Source: Liolophura sinensis
Taxonomy: Eukaryota; Mollusca; Polyplacophora; Chitonida; Chitonidae
Direction of reading: 5' to 3'
Assembly (NCBI RefSeq): GCF_032854445.1
Contig: NC_088298.1
Span: 4,400,160-4,464,159 of the forward strand
Length of the DNA stretch: 64,000 bases
Shown piece after piece: positions 27,901 to 42,900 of the stretch. The notes beneath the pieces were generated by a model. The model worked only from the letters and a program-made list of their open reading frames with translations. It made no database searches and was not told the DNA's origin. Both the position numbers and the translations under genes were made by a program. Position 1 is the first letter of the stretch. The number at the start of each line of letters is the position of its first letter.

Positions 27901-30900
27901 TGCGTATTACTACTATAGTTTGTCTGACTTGACAATACAACATGTAGTCCTACCCGTCCCCAGTTAACTCCCCTCAACCCTCCTGCTTACCAGCCACAGT
28001 TTGGTATTTGACATATCTGCATATTAGCTGATACAAGTTAACAATGGCTCGGAGTGTCGCTGGTTCAAAACCCCACAGCGGTCTCAGACAATTTTCTGCA
28101 CTAGAATCATGTGGTATGTTCAGAAAGTGTAAATACTAAAAATATTATACTCTAAATTGCTCTAAATGTGAAAAGGTCTGCCAGCAACCTGCAGATGGTT
28201 GTGGGTTTTCATCTAATTCTACCTATGAAAATATTGGAAATATTAGGTCATTTACCAAAAACACATCAAAAAATCGTGCACTTGAAGGAAAAAACAAAAC
28301 TAGGCCAAATGTACATATGCATCAATATATTATCTCACATAAAGTTCAAAACGCATGATTTTTGTCGAAATTAAAGATTGTTAGAATAAGAAAAATAGCG
28401 CTGACAGCACACTCAAACAGTGTAGTGTGAAGTTTTACCTGAGTTTATTTGTAAAACATATCTGCCACTATTATAAAGCCTTTTTGGTAGGAAAATTGTG
28501 CTCAGGAATTTTTCAGTTTCTGTGATTCTTCAACCATTTCCCTTGTGTGCAAAGTGTTTATTGAAGCATACATTCCGAAGACATTCTTCGGTGTTGACTG
28601 ATAAAATCATATTTTTGGTGAAGCCCACAAATTCGCCAATCCAGCTAATGCAGTTTTTTGTCTCCAAATCAAGTTGTTCTGTCACTTGCCAAAATGTTGA
28701 AGAATTAGGGTATAAAACCTATTTGGCAGGAATATTGTCATCAGTAAATCTGTTTTTATCTCAGACCTAAAGAAAAAACGGCAAGAGCTGGATATGAGCA
28801 CGCAATCTCATTGGTCACGGACTTGACGTTGGCAGTAAGCGAGGACTACCATGATCTAAGCCAGCGAGGCTGCACATCATTTTTTTTCCTGTTACTTTAT
28901 TATTTTTGTTTTTTGTATGGCTTGACTTGCCAGGGATTTTAAACCCACGGCCCCTGTAGTTGATATATGAGACATCTCTACTCACCCTCGCAGCCTCTTT
29001 CTCCAGATAAAATAAGGATCGTAGAGACATTCCAAGAAATGCAAAACATGGTGGATAAAACTTGTGAACATCTCTCCAACGCCCTCTTCTAGGGTGACTT
29101 GGTCAGAACATAGCTGTGGGCACAATGAAAAATGACTCATCAGTTTGTTGACAGACGTGCTCAATTTGTTGGCAGACGTGCTCAATTAGTTGGCAGATCT
29201 GATCAGTTAGTTGGCGGATCTAATGAGTTTGCTGAATAAATGACTGGGTGGTTGACAAACTGATCATTTGGTTGGCAGATCTGATCAGTTAGTTGAATAA
29301 TTTGATCAGTTGGTTGAATAATTTGATCAGTTGGTTGAATAATTTGATCAGTTGGTTGAATAATCAGATCAGTTGGTTGGCTGATCTGACCAATTAGCTG
29401 ACAAACTTATCAGTGGTTGATATTCTTGAGTACGGCGTAAAACTCCAATGAAATAAATAAATAAATATCAATTGGTTGACATCAGATCAGTTGGACGGCA
29501 GATCTAATCAGTTAACTGACTAATTAGCTATTGGATCGATCTAATTAGCTACTGGATTCATCTGGGTGCTCTTTCACAAAACTATGTCAGTCAAAGTTGG
29601 TACCAGTCTGCTTGCAGTCTTTGTAAGTCGGTTTTTCTTAACTTGTCTCATTTATAAATGAGGATGTCTTATGGCACTTCAGCCTAGAAAATGTCTTTTA
29701 CAAACAAGAAGTTATGCGAAATATGATTTACGAAGTTTTGTGAAAGTGGCTTATCACTTGGTTGATAGATCGGATTGATTGGTTGACAGGCTGATCAGTT
29801 AACCAACTGATCTGATCAGTTGGAAGACAGCCTGATCAGTTGGCAAACCTGGTGTCATCGACAGTGAGCTTTGAAAGCCTTGAGGGCACCGGCATCCATT
29901 GGCTGAAGGTGACTTCTTGTTGGTGGCAAAAAATGAATCTCAGTATTTGTAAGCAACGAGTGTCCATTTGTGAGAACAACATGACTTGTCACATAACTCA
30001 AAAGGAGAAGAATATGTCCATTTTCTCGTTGCATTTCCTGTCCATCTCCTTGAGCTACTCAGTCAAAATAACCGATGTCATCCATGCTTTTTGTTGGAAT
30101 GGTACTTAACATACACTCTGGGGTTAAAGTGTCAAAAAACAGTGTGGGTTTTAGCGTGGCCAATAACCGGGTGGGGGGGGGGGGGCAGTTTTCCCTGTTG
30201 CTTTTGTGGTCAGAGCCGGCGATATCTGTATCTTGGCCTTCTGGATACCCTTTGAGAATGTTGCTGGAGTGAGAATGCGGTTGGGAAGCATGAGATAGTA
30301 GAGGTCTGTCTCTTCCATATTGAAGACATCTCGCGGGTCGCACTTTATAATGATCTCTTTTACTGCTCTACGTTCACCATCATCTGGTTCTGTATCAATT
30401 CCAGTGCTTTCGCCACTTATAACTCGATTGCTAATTACAAATCGGTTTTTTTTTTTTTGAAGCCCTGCAGCCATCCATCTGAGTAACAGAATTCTATGAT
30501 ATCTAGTTTTTCTCCAAATTCTCTAGCTTTGGTCTTCAGGACAGACTCAGTAATTGGAGGGTTGCAAGCGCATACACCCGAAAACCACAGAAAAAGCACC
30601 TTTTCCATTTTCTAGTGTTTGGCTTTGACAGCTTTTCTTGTACAAGTTGTTGTTGTCAGTTCACTTTTCAGGGTCTGCTAAAATATCACTCGCTGCTTTT
30701 CTCTTCATTTCGAAACCCCATACATAGGTGAAATAATTTGCTGACTTGACGTCATGTTAGTATCACTATAAGCACAAATTTCTTTTTTTTTTGTGCATTT
30801 TTGTGTTCATGTCATCGGGTGCTTGGTTTGCACGCCCACCAAAGCGAGTAAAACATGAGAATTGTAATACTGATTGTCTTCCTTATTTGTAATACGAAAA

Positions 30901-33900
30901 TGGTGTAGCGTTATAAAATTATTTATTTATTCGGTTGGCGTTTTATGCCATACTCAAGAATATCCACAAGGATGTATTCCCATATCTTTATAAATACCGA
31001 ATGTGTCCTGTAAAAGATAAAATTACCAATCCCATCTGTAAGTGAACATTTAGGTCATCATGGCTGGCTACTCACTTGTTCTATCACAGTCGTTGCCAAG
31101 GTAACGATGTAGCTGACAAACTGACATGAGGCCACTAAAGGAACATTGTCATAGTTCCTGAAAGAGAATAGAGACATTATTGATTATTTCAAATTAATCT
31201 GTTTCTATGATTACACCCCAACAAAAGTACGACTTTGAGAACAAATTATTATTTATCTGCACAAAGAACAGAAAAGGACTGCAAAATACGCTCTGCATGT
31301 ATCTCATTACAAAACCGTACAGACACTAACCCAACACAGGCAATGTTCAAAAATAGGTATATTTTCAAAACATATACTTTGAATATCCAAAATATTTGTT
31401 GTCCAATTTTGAAGGAATATGTTTTTCTTACAAGCAAATTGGAATGACATCAAGTTATCCTTTTTGTATTGTCTAAAATATGACATTCTGTTTTAAGCTA
31501 CAGCTGCCGAGTTGTCACCCACAGGCCCGCGTGGCCTTCCAAAACACACAGATGTAGATAATAAGCAAAGCACATTTCACTTGGTTTCAGACGTTTCAGT
31601 ACAGTCTCTGTTCACATCTCTTCAATAAAAAATTTCGCAATTTTTCTTCTGATTTCAACTCTTAATTTTATTTCAAGGCCTTTCAAAACCCTTCACAAAG
31701 CACACAGTAGCCCTGTCATTGATTCCCTGAGCTTTAAAAGTTTTAATCACACTATTTATTTCACTTTTATACTTACATATATGTATTTGAATGTAATAAT
31801 GCCATACTCAAGGGAAATTAAACCACTGACCTCTGGCACGTCTACTGACAAACTTTCTCACTTAAACATACACACCATTCATGGAAGACGAGATGTGTAT
31901 TCAGTCTAGCAAGTACAGTAAAATCTCGCCTTTTAGCTGCGATACACTGCGATAGTCCCCACCCTGTCTCGTCCATATCTGCCTGAATGTGCATGACTCC
32001 TGAAATGCCAACTTGGTTTATTGTCACCAAGACTCAAGAATGGAACAGTGCCAGTGTGGGAAGAGACAAATTCCCTATCAAAATTGTCACCAAGACACAC
32101 CAATGGAACAGTGCCAGTGTGGGAATAGACAAATTCCCTACTCAAAATTGTCACCAAGACACACCAATGGAACAGAGCTAGTGTGGGAAGAGACAAATTC
32201 CCTACTCAAAATTGTCACCAAGGCTCATGAACAGAACAGTGCCAGAGTGGGAAGAGACAAATTCCCTACTCAAAATCGTCACCAAGACACACCAACGGAA
32301 CAGTGTTAGTGTGGGAAGAGAAAAATTCCCTACTCAAAATTGTCACCAAGACTCATGAACGGAACAGTGCCAGAGTGGGAATAGACAAATTCCCTACTCA
32401 AAATTGTCACCAAGACTCACGAACGGAACAGTGCCAGAGTGGGAAGAGACAAATTCCCTACTCAAAATCGTCACCAAGACACACCAATGGAACAGTGCCA
32501 GTGTGGGAATAGACAAATTCCCTACTCAAAATTGTCACCAAGACTCATGAACGGAACAGTGCCAGTGTGGGAATAGACAAATTCCCTACTCAAAATTGTC
32601 ACCAAGACTCACGAACGGAACAGTGCCAGAGTGGGAAGAGACAAATTCCCAACTCAAAATCGTCACCAAGACACACCAATGGAACAGAACAGTGCCAGAG
32701 TGGGAAGAGACAAATTCCCTACTCAAAATCGTCACCAAGACACACCAACGGAACAGTGTTAGTGTGGGAAGAGACAAATTCCCTACTCAAAATTGTCACC
32801 AAGACTCACGAACGGAACAGTGCCAGAGTGGGAAGAGACAAATTCCCAACTCAAAATCGTCACCAAGACACACCAACGGAACAGTGTTAGTGTGGGAAGA
32901 GACAAATTCCCTACTCAAAATTGTCACCAAGACACACCAATGGAACAGTGCCAGTGTGGGAAGAGACAAATTCCCTACTCAAAATTGTCACCAAGACTCA
33001 CGAACGGAACAGTGCCAGTGTGGGAATAAACAAATTCTCTACTCAAAATTGTCACCAAGACTCATGAACAGAACAGTGCCAGAGTGGGAAGAGACAAATT
33101 CCCTACTCAAAATTGTCACCAAGACACACCAACGGAACAGTGCCAGTGTGGGAATAAACAAATCCTCTACTCAAAATTGTCACCAAGACTCACGAACGGA
33201 ACAGTGCCAGTGTGGGAATAAACAAATTCTCTACTCAAAATTGTCACCAAGACTCACAAACAGAACAGTGCCAGTGTGGGAATAAACAAATTCCCTACTC
33301 AAAATTGTCACCAAGACACAACAACGGAACAGTGCCAGTGTGGGAATAGACAAATTCCCTACTCAAAATTGTCACCAAGACACACCAATGGAACAGAGCT
33401 AGTGTGGGAAGAGACAAATTCCCTACTCAAAATTGTCACCAAGACACACCAACGGAACAGTGCCAGTGTGAGAATAAACAAATCCTCTACTCAAAATTGT
33501 CACCAAGACTCACGAACGGAACAGTGCCAGTGTGGGAATAAACAAATTCTCTACTCAAAATTGTCACCAAGACTCACGAACGGAACAGTGCCAGTGTGGG
33601 AATAAACAAATTCCCAACTCAAAATTGTCACCAAGACTCATGAACAGAACAGTGCCAGAGTGGGAAGAGACAAATTCCCTACTCAAAATTGTCACCAAGA
33701 CACACCAACGGAACAGTGCCAGTGTGGGAATAAACAAATCCTCTACTCAAAATTGTCACCAAGACTCACGAACAGAACAGTGCCAGTGTGGGAATAAACA
33801 AATTCTCTACTCAAAATTGTCACCAAGACTCATGAACAGAACAGTGCCAGAGTGGGAAGAGACAAATTCCCTACTCAAAATTGTCACCAAGACACACCAA

Positions 33901-36900
33901 CGGAACAGTGCCAGTGTGGGAATAAACAAATCCTCTACTCAAAATTGTCACCAAGACTCACGAACGGAACAGGGCCAGTGTGGGAATAAACAAATTCTCT
34001 ACTCAAAATTGTCACCAAGACACAACAACGGAACAGTGCCAGTGTGGGAAGAGACAAATTCCCAACTCAAAATTGTCACCAAGACACAACAACGGAACAG
34101 TGCCAGAGTTGGAATAGAAAAATTCCCTATCAAAATTGTCACCAAGACACAACAACGGAACAGTGCTAGTGTGGGAAGAGACAAATTCCCTACTCAAAAT
34201 TGTCACCAAGACTCACGAACGGAACAGTGCCAGTGTGGGAATAAACAAATCCTCTACTCAAAATTGTCACCACGACTCATGAACGGAACAGTGCCAGTGT
34301 GGGAAGAGACAAATTCCCAACTCAAAATTGTCACCAAGACTCATGAACAGAACAGTGCCAGTGTGGGAAGAGACAAATTCCCTACTCAAAATTGTCACCA
34401 AGACACACCAATGGAACAGTGCCAGTGTGGGACTAAACAAATTCCCAACTCAAAATTGTCACCAAGACACAACAACGGAACAGAGCTAGTGTGGGAAGAG
34501 ACAAATTCCCTACTCAAAATTGTCACCAAGACACACCAATGGAACAGTGCCAGTGTGGGAATAAACAAATTCCCAACTCAAAATTGTCACCAAGACACAA
34601 CAACGGAACAGTGCCAGTGTGGGAATAGACAAATTCCCTACTCAAAATTGTCACCAAGACACACCAATGGAACAGAGCTAGTGTGGGAAGAGACAAATTC
34701 CCTACTCAAAATTGTCACCAAGACACACCAACGGAACAGTGCCAGTGTGAGAATAAACAAATCCTCTACTCAAAATTGTCACCAAGACACACGAACGGAA
34801 CAGTGCCAGTGTGGAATAAACAAATTCCCAACTCAAAATTGTCACCAAGACACACCAACGGAACAGTGCCAGAGTGGGAAGAGACAAATTCTCTACTCAA
34901 AATTGTCACCAAGACACAACAACGGAACAGTGCCAGAGTGGGAAGAGACAAATTCCCTACTCAAAATTGTCACCAAGACACACCAACGGAACAGTGCCAG
35001 TGTGGGAATAAACAAATCCTCTACTCAAAATTGTCACCAAGACTCACGAACGGAACAGTGCCAGTGTGGGAATAAACAAATTCTCTACTCAAAATTGTCA
35101 CCAAGACTCATGAACAGAACAGTGCCAGAGTGGGAAGAGACAAATTCCCTACTCAAAATTGTCACCAAGACACACCAACGGAACAGTGCCAGTGTGGGAA
35201 TAAACAAATTCCCTACTTAAAATTGTCACCAAGACTCACGAACAGAACAGTGCCAGTGTGGGAAGAGACAAATTCCCTATCCAAACTATTTAGCAAAACC
35301 TCCCCCTCATATTTTTTGTCTTCTTTTTTTTTTTTACTTCTCAACCCGTTTTCTCAAATATTCCAGCTGCACCACTCACCTGCAGATAACGATGAGACAT
35401 TTCACAATGCTCTCCGCATGCTGAATGACCACCCCATCCTGGGACGCCTCAAACCTCTCCCCGCACTTATTCAGCTGATTGCCAAACACTTCCAGAATAC
35501 CATCGGGGAGGCACGTGAGGTGTGGGCCTTCTTCTGAAAACCTGAAATTGATTGATTTTCTTTGATCAACAACAGTCTCCTAACAGACAGACAAGAGACA
35601 GACAGGGTGCATGTGGAGTCACTGAGAAAGGTTTACATAGAAAATCTGCCATGTTTGATTTGAATGATAATGATCGATAAATTTCTCTCACAGACCAATG
35701 AGAAGTAAGCAAATGACTGACGGATGAATTCTCAGACTGACACATGTGATTTATGATTTCATTTTTATTTCTGGTTTAATTATGGGAACATTTCTACACA
35801 ATATAGAGCCTTGAGAGATCCATGAATAATTCAAACCCATATTTCACCTCAAGTTTAGCTTTTTTTTTTTTTCAAGAGAAATATTTTATCGATTCTAATT
35901 GATCCATCCACCCACCTTACATGTACAGGGCTAATTTTGAGTTTCTGGGAAGTTTCCTGTCACAATGACTTAAGTGTTGGTATCAAAACTAAAGTATCAC
36001 TTTATGGCCTATATGTGCTTTTAACGGAAAGAGCATTTTTACAGGCCAAACTTTAGGTGAAATGCCCTTCACATGTATGCCACACGTGTCAGTAAATACT
36101 AGTATATATCTGTGGCTCAGCTGGTTAGCATAATGACCCAGGAGCCTCTCACCAATGCAGCTGCTGTGAGTTCAAGTCCAGCTCATGTTGGCTTCCTCTC
36201 CGGCCACACATGTCAGTACTTATTTAATATTAATATGTTTGTTTTCTTCAAGGTACGATCTGTAAATCATTACCTTAAGTGCAAATTCAGCCGTTTTAAG
36301 TCAGAAATGGCTTTTTGGAATAGGCCACACAACAACAACAGATATAACACAAAATGCAAATGGTGTATATTTCAACCAACTGAGGCGTAGATTCAGTTTT
36401 ATAAAGCTGTTAAGCCAGTGACTATGGTACATGTATGACAAGGTGGGCAAAAAAAAAAGAAAAATTTGGGGAAGGAACATTCAGCAATAAAAAATAAAGC
36501 TTTCCATGTATCCTTTAACCAAGTTATACACACAGGAACTAACACTTCATTGAGGCAGGCCGTCAGCAGAACCTTCTACAATAGCTGGTCACACCATACT
36601 ACAGACAATATATTCACCAAAAGGGCAATCGATTGGTTTATTGACCAGAACAGAGGATTATATGCGCTAAATATAGGGCTGTACCACTGATCAACAGTTT
36701 AGCGACAATTCATCTATGTACATGCTGGTAAACATGTGGTAACTGCATGTATCTATTTTGGTTAACACTACGCACATGTGATCCAGGGGATGAAGATGTA
36801 CAATGTTCTGGTACTGACTATGACATTCATGAGAATGGGATTTAACAATTTAATATCTGAGGAGGCTTTGTTCAGAGGAAGAGCTTATGCTCATGATATG

Positions 36901-39900
36901 TGTGGATCTACTGTAAATCTTCAACCTTCTCACATGTTCAGGTGTTTATTTAAGTAAATTTTGAGGGAATTTCTCTGTGTACACTGATGAGTGTACACTT
37001 TCTGCGAAGCCCTGAAATTGGCCAATCCAACCAATCCACTTTTGTCTCCAAAATCAAAAATTAGCATGAATTGCACTGAAAGTAGCTCTGTTATATGCAA
37101 GAAGGTTGAGGAATTGGGGCATTAAAATGTTAAATGTTTGAGCCATCGAAGTGACATTAATGGCCATAAATGTTGAAATGAACGAAACTGCTTGAAACTC
37201 AAACTTGGTCTGTAACTGGTTTCAATTAAGAATTACCAACTATTCTGTTAAAAAAAAGTCTAAAAAACTGAATTAATTCAGAATTGAAAATCATTTCATA
37301 AAAAATGCTGGAAACTGTCCACAAGTCCAAAATAAAACTGCTGAAAACAGAAAACTAATGCTTGACCTATAACTTGTCTTGGTGGAGCCAAGTTCCAGTT
37401 CAGAATAATCAACCATTTTGGAGTCTGCATCATGAGATAAAAGACATCACTTCATGAAGAATGATCAAACCTGTGCGAACGCTCAACCTTCATGTGTCCT
37501 CAAAAGGGGGCTAATAAAAAAGCTGCAGGGCTACACATTTCCATATACCATTTTGTCTACAAATGGACAGTCTGACTCAAAATACATGTATAAACACTCA
37601 GAAATTTATGAGACTTAAAGGGAAACATGTAGCTGCACGTAGCTGGACAGAGCTGCAGGATGTATCAGGGCAGACAGTCTGTTTCCAACAGAAGCCAGCC
37701 TCACATGACCAAGACACACAGTGTGATGTACAGGTATACACAAAGAGCTCTCTACAGATTCATGTCTTCATAAATGTCTAAAATGGACACCCTAAGGCAG
37801 AGTTTTGCTGAAATCCTCTAACTACCCGTATACACACAGGTGCCAGTGTATATATCACCAGGCAATCGGATGGTGATGATGATTGGGGGGGAGGGGGGGG
37901 GGGAGCCTGGAGCAGGGATGTGGCAGGATATTGCCCGTGTATGACAGGATGGCTGAAGACGTAATCAGGACAGGGAATCAAGGTTTTAACGCACAGGAGG
38001 GGTGGCTAAAACTACAATGTAAATCAACCGACAGACAAACAAGGGCTCATTTTCACAAAAAACTCTTAAAGGATACATGAAATGCTTCGGCTTTATTTCA
38101 TAATGTGTAGATTATCACGTGTAATAACATATAACAGTACAAATAAATTTTTCAACTTTGCACTTTGGGGGGTGCAATGAAGGGTGTTTTCTTAAGGCCC
38201 CAGCAGTCAGTCCGGAAATTAAGTAGCTTGCAGAGGTGACGTCAAGGATGATTTTATTAAAAGAACTCTCTGGGTGACTGACCCAACAGGTCTGGTGGGC
38301 GGTGGACGGGGGGCGATGGGCGGATGGCCAATGTAGGGAGGTGGAGGTGACGTCAAGGATGATCCCAGTCTATTAAAAGAACTCTCTGGGTGACTGACCC
38401 AACAGGTCTGGTGGGCGGTGGACGGGGGGCGATGGGCGGATGGCCAATGTAGGGAGGTGGAGGTGACGTCAAGGATGATCCCAGTCTATTAAAAGAACTC
38501 TGTGGGTGACTGACCCAACAGGTCTGGTGGGCGGTGGACGGGGGGCGATGGGCGGATGGCCAATGTAGGGAGGTGGAGGTGACGTCAAGGATGATCCCAG
38601 TCTATTAAAAGAACTCTGTGGGTGACTGACCCAACAGGTCTGGTGGACGGGGGACGGGGGGCGATGGGCGGATGGCCAATGTAGGGAGGTGGAGGTGACG
38701 TCAAGGATGATCCCAGTCTATTAAAAGAACTCTGTGGGTGACTGACCCAACAGGTCTGGTGGGCGGGGGACGGGGGGCGATGGGCGGATGGCCAATGTAG
38801 GGAGGTGGAGGTGACGTCAAGGATGATCCCAGTCTATTAAAAGAACTCTGTGGGTGACTGACCCAACAGGTCTGGTGGACGGGGGACGGGGGGCGATGGG
38901 CGGATGGCCAATGTAGGGAGGTGGAGGTGACGTCAAGGATGATCCCAGTCTATTAAAATAACTCTGTGGGTGACTGACCCAACAGGTCTGGTGGGCGGGG
39001 GATGGGGGGCGATGGGCGGATGGCCAATGTAGGGAGGTGGAGGTGACGTCAAGGATGATCCCAGTCTATTAAAAGAACTCTGTGGGGGTGACTGACCCAA
39101 CAGGTCTGGGGGACGGGGGGCGATGGGCGGATGGACAATGTAGGGAGGTGGAGGTGACCTCAAGGATGATCCCAGTCTATTAAAAGAACTCTGTGGGTGA
39201 CTGACCCAACAGGTCTGGTGGGCGGGGGACGGGGGGCGATGGGCGGATGGCCAATGTAGGGAGGTGGAGGTGACGTCAAGGATGATCCCAGTCTATTAAA
39301 AGAACTCTGTGGGTGACTGACCCAACAGGTCTGGTGGGCGGGGGATGGGGGGCGGTGGGCGGATGGCCAATGTAGGGAGGTGGAGGTGACGTCAAGGATG
39401 ATCCCAGTCTATTAAAAGAACTCTGTGGGTGACTGACCCAACAGGTCTGGTGGGCGGGGGACGGGGGGCGGTGGGCGGATGGCCAATGTAGGGAGGTGGA
39501 GGTGACGTCAAGGATGATCCCAGTCTATTAAAAGAACTCTGTGGGTTGACTGACCCAACAGGTCTGGTGGGCGGGGGACGGGGGGCGGTGGGCGGATGGC
39601 CAATGTAGGGAGGTGGAGGTGACCTCAAGGATGATCCCAGTCTATTAAAAGAACTCTATGGGTGACTGACCCAACAGGTCTGGTGGGCGGGGGACGGGGG
39701 GCGATGGGCGGATGGCCAATGTAGGGAGGTGGAGGTGACGTCAAGGATGATCCCAGTCTATTAAAAGAACTCTGTGGGTGACTGACCCAACAGGTTTGGT
39801 GGGCGGGGGACGGGGGGCGGTGGGCGGATGGCCAATGTAGGGAGGTGGAGGTGACGTCAAGGATGATCCCAGTCTATTAAAAGAACTCTATGGGTGACTG

Positions 39901-42900
39901 ACCCAACAGGTCTGGTGGGCGGGGGACGGGGGGCGATGGGCGGATGGCCAATGTAGGGAGGTGGAGGTGACCTCAAGGATGATTCCAGTCTATTAAAAGA
40001 ACTCTGTGGGTGACTGACCCAACAGGTCTGGTGGGCGGGGGACGGGGGGCGATGGGCGGATGGCCAATGTAGGGAGGTGGAGGTGACATCAAGGATGATC
40101 CCAGTCTATTAAAAGAACTCTATGGGTGACTGACCCAACAGGTCTGGTGGGCGGGGGATGGGGGGCGGTGGGCGGATGGCCAATGTAGGGAGGTGGAGGT
40201 GACATCAAGGATGATCCCAGTCTATTAAAAGAACTCTGTGGGTGACTGACCCAACAGGTCTGGTGGGCGGGGGGACGGGGGGCGATGGGCGGATGGCCAA
40301 TGTAGGGAGGTGGAGGTGACATCAAGGATGATCCCAGTCTATTAAAAGAACTCTGTGGGTGACTGACCCAACAGGTCTGGTGGGTAGGGGACGGGGGGCG
40401 GTTGGCGGATGGACAATGTAGGGAGGTGGAGGGGGTGCTAAGGTGGTCCGAAAAAGCCACGCAGTATCTGTGTACATGTCACCTTGCCCACACTGTCGCT
40501 ACACGATTCACCGAACTCGCGGCACTTCAGGGTGTTCGCAGAGTTCCGAGCAAGATCAATGATGATGTAATTTCTCAAAAAAATCTGACCATTGGCGAAA
40601 AATATGCATAATATAGTGGGCTTATTAAGAGGTATAAATATACCCCAAAATTGAAATTTTTCAAACGAAAATTTCGGGCATAATTTTCTTCATTTGGAAT
40701 ATACAGTACACATAATTTTTGTTTTATAGTTCCTTATCATGTATCCTTTAAGGTTAGTTCACTTAAATACCATGGCAACCAGTACTGTAGGCATTACGTC
40801 GTCATGGTAATTGCGAGCTCGTAACATTAACAGAGCTTCGCGAAACTGGGGCCACAAATACTACAGGCACACTGCCAAGCATACATGCAGATTCAATTAG
40901 ATTTGGATATCAAGATGTATTATATACAATTTTTCTCCTCTTATGTCTTCATCTCCCTCATGTACATACTATTGTCAGAATATGGGATAACGAAAACACT
41001 AAGACACCTCCATGGCTAGACCTACTGTATGCTGTCAAGTCAGTGTTGGACGTAATAAGTGCATATACCCACTCATGCATGCAAATTTTAATGATGTGTA
41101 TATAATTTATTTATTTATTTCTGATTTGTGTTTAACGCTGTACTCAAGAATATTTCACTCATACGACAGGGGTCCAGCATTATCATAATGAAAGGATACT
41201 GGGCAAAGTTTGGGGAAACCCATGACCATCTGAATGTTGCTGGTAGATCAAAAACAAAAAAGGAAGTGGGAAGAAAGGAGACACAATGAGACAAGTTTGG
41301 GAAACCAGACATCTGGGTGCGGGTGATACAGGCGTGTGGAAACCATACATAGGAGTGGGAGAAACATTATACATGTATGATAATGAAGGAAACCTTAAAC
41401 AAGAGTGGAGGAAACCTTATATAGGAGTGGAGGAAACCTTATGTAGTGGTGGAGGAAACATTATATAGAAATAGGGAAACTGTATACAGGAGTAGAGGAG
41501 ACCTTACACAGGAGTGGGAGAAACCATATACAGGAGAGGGAGGAACCTTATACATGTAAGAGAATGGAGGAAACCATAAACAAGAGTGGAGGAAACCTTA
41601 TAGATGAAGGGGAAACCTTTATACAGGAGTGGCAAAACCTTATAGAGGAGTGGAGGAAACCTTATATGGGAGATGGAGAAACCTTTTACATGTATGCAAA
41701 TGGAGGAAACCTTACAGAGGCTGGCAAAACCTTACATAGGAGTGGAGGAAGCCTTATATAGAAATAGGGAAGCCTTATACAGGAGTGAGAGAAACCTTAT
41801 ACATGTATGAGAACGGAAGAAGCCTTAAACAAGAGTGGAGGAAACCATATGCTGGGTGGTGAAACCTTACCAGGAATAGGGAAACCTTATACAGGAGTGG
41901 GAGAAACCTTATATAATAGGATATATGAAACCTTATACAGGAGTGGCAGAAACCTTATACAGGATGGGGAGACTCAGAGACCTTACACAGGAAAGGAGGA
42001 ACCATATATAGGATGGGGAAACCTTCCATAGGAGTGAAGGAAACATTATACAGGAGTAGGGGAATTCATATCTAGGAGTGGGGAAACCTGACATTGGGTG
42101 GGAACACTTGCACACTGGTGAAACGTCATTGGGGGGAAGTGATACGAATTCAGATGAAATGTGATGAGGAGCTGGGGAATTATCTGGGAACAAACAGCTT
42201 CTATTGTGCTATTTTCAACCTATATGCATTACCTAATGAATAAACATATCAATACATGAATGTTGTCTATATAACAGCAAAGATCTGTGGAAAAAAACCA
42301 TAAATGTACATACATATGGGTGAGGTTTTCCCAACAAAATTGTCCATTTGGTATAGGCCCCAATCGGATCAGATCAAACGGCCTGTTGGTAGGGAATTAA
42401 CAGGGTTTATCGTGTTGTGTTATTTTGGATCATAAAATTTTAAAGAAATTAACATGGAGAGAAAAATTTTAATAAAAAAGGGACCGTTTTTTGAAGGCTG
42501 AGTCGGGCTACACCTAACACACATATTTTTAATGATGGCCCTGAAGTTCCATCGATAATGCTAAACTTACCCTTCATTAGATGAGAAAATTCATGGTCAA
42601 TGAGATCTTTATAGGTGTCTATGAAAAACTGGAGAAATTCAGCCAGAGTCTTTTCATCATTCTGTAATAAAGAGTAAAACCTCAATGAATGTTAAACAGT
42701 GCAAACAACCATGCAAGCCCTGTTAACCCCTTATTCATTTGTTACCAATGCCCTTGTCACTGTTCGATGATCGGATTTGAACTCGCAACTTGCAGGTCCT
42801 AGTGATTGCCCGCTTCCACCCTGTGAATACATTTTATTTACTGATTTGATTGGTGTTCACGCCGTACTTAAGAATATTTCACTTCTATGACGGTGGGCAG

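Noticed and set aside
33532-35220. 562-codon open frame and many smaller ones in the 64-bp array
   Set aside because: Same periodicity artefact; antisense to NBEAL intron 3, with no domain.
36112-36213. A possible functional tRNA gene
   Set aside because: It has A- and B-box-like words, but the anticodon arm and acceptor pairing are absent and the sequence continues into the SINE-A body.
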